From the NCBI GenBank assembly GCA_905478725.1, contig CAJQJT010000381.1:1-6696 (forward strand): a DNA stretch of 6,696 nucleotides, written 5' to 3'. Below the pieces are notes generated by a model that was not told the DNA's origin, did not search any database, and saw nothing but the letters and a program-made list of their open reading frames with translations. This DNA is from an uncultured Pseudomonadales bacterium (GTDB lineage: Bacteria; Pseudomonadota; Gammaproteobacteria; Pseudomonadales; Porticoccaceae). Every line of letters starts with the position of its first letter. Position 1 is the stretch's first letter. Made by a program: the position numbers and the translations under genes. This document shows positions 6,380-6,696 of this stretch, in pieces.

Positions 6380-6696
6380 TTAGCCGAGCCAAAAGAAAAC
6401 TACTGCGGAGATCACCACCACACCAATCAGATTGAGGGCGAAGCCCTCACGGACCATCTGCTCAACGGTGATCTCTCCAGTCCCAAAAACTATGGCATTG
6501 GGGGCGGTGGCCACCGGCAGCATAAAGGCGCAACTAGCAGACAACGCCGCCGGCAACATTAACAGTGCCGGATCAAAGCCGGCTCCCAGTGACGCGGCAG
6601 CGAGAATTGGCATCAACAAAGTGGTGGTTGCGGTATTGCTGGTAATTTCAGTAAGGAAGGTAACGGTTAGGGCGACCACCACAATAAGCGCAATAA
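6380..6696 (-). CDS. DASS/SLC13-type sodium-coupled anion transporter, C-terminal part
   Basis: Partial gene running off the right edge; the frame is open to the last bases and ends at TAA (6382-6380). The GTG at 6682-6680 is probably an internal valine rather than a start. The roughly 105 visible residues are strongly hydrophobic and match the end of divalent-anion:sodium symporters, inner-membrane proteins that import dicarboxylates such as succinate, or sulfate, with sodium. Two diagnostic pieces are present. LTEITSNTATTTLLMPI holds the second Ser-Asn-Thr motif that contributes to the sodium and substrate sites. CAFMLPVATAPNAIVFGTG matches the conserved loop near the C-terminus. A final membrane helix (FALNLIGVVVISAVVFFWLG) ends the protein. 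The substrate cannot be told from this part. The gene converges on the relic after holA, with three bases between the two stop codons. Confidence 0.9.
   Translation of the reverse strand, partial: IALIVVVALTVTFLTEITSNTATTTLLMPILAAASLGAGFDPALLMLPAALSASCAFMLPVATAPNAIVFGTGEITVEQMVREGFALNLIGVVVISAVVFFWLG

Overview
The window looks like ordinary chromosome of a gammaproteobacterium. The strongest clue is the gene order leuS-lptE-holA on the + strand, a conserved gammaproteobacterial arrangement, with proteins that read close to their E. coli counterparts. lptE also implies an LPS-bearing outer membrane. Base composition is moderate, with balanced codon use in leuS and holA. A marine lineage of the SAR92/Cellvibrionales type is only a guess from protein flavour.

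Layout. (a) 1-269, +: the C-terminal end of a peroxiredoxin-like (AhpC/TSA, redoxin) protein whose start lies outside the window. (b) 390-873, -: a compact type II toxin-antitoxin pair. A ribbon-helix-helix antitoxin is followed by an overlapping RelE-type toxin, and a promoter packed with palindromes sits just upstream. (c) 957-1493, -: a DUF924 family protein of unknown function. (d) 1494-1680: a divergent intergenic region with a consensus -10 box for leuS. (e) 1681-5922, +: leuS, lptE and holA, tightly spaced and probably one operon. (f) 5923-6376: no intact gene. The distal part, about 6013-6376, reads as the decayed 3' end of a protein gene in which two reading frames alternate around short homopolymers. 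(g) 6380-6696, -: the C-terminal part of a DASS/SLC13-type sodium-coupled anion transporter that runs off the window.

The three operon genes serve different core processes: charging of leucine tRNA, delivery of LPS to the outer surface, and loading of the replication clamp. They probably share transcription rather than a pathway. The nadD gene that follows holA in E. coli is not here; its place is taken by the gene relic and a convergent transporter. The toxin-antitoxin pair is the most obviously accessory element.

I found no CRISPR array, tRNA, rRNA, insertion sequence or phage gene, and no convincing sign of an undescribed multi-gene system. The items most worth a second look are the gene relic after holA and the palindromic operator of the toxin-antitoxin pair.
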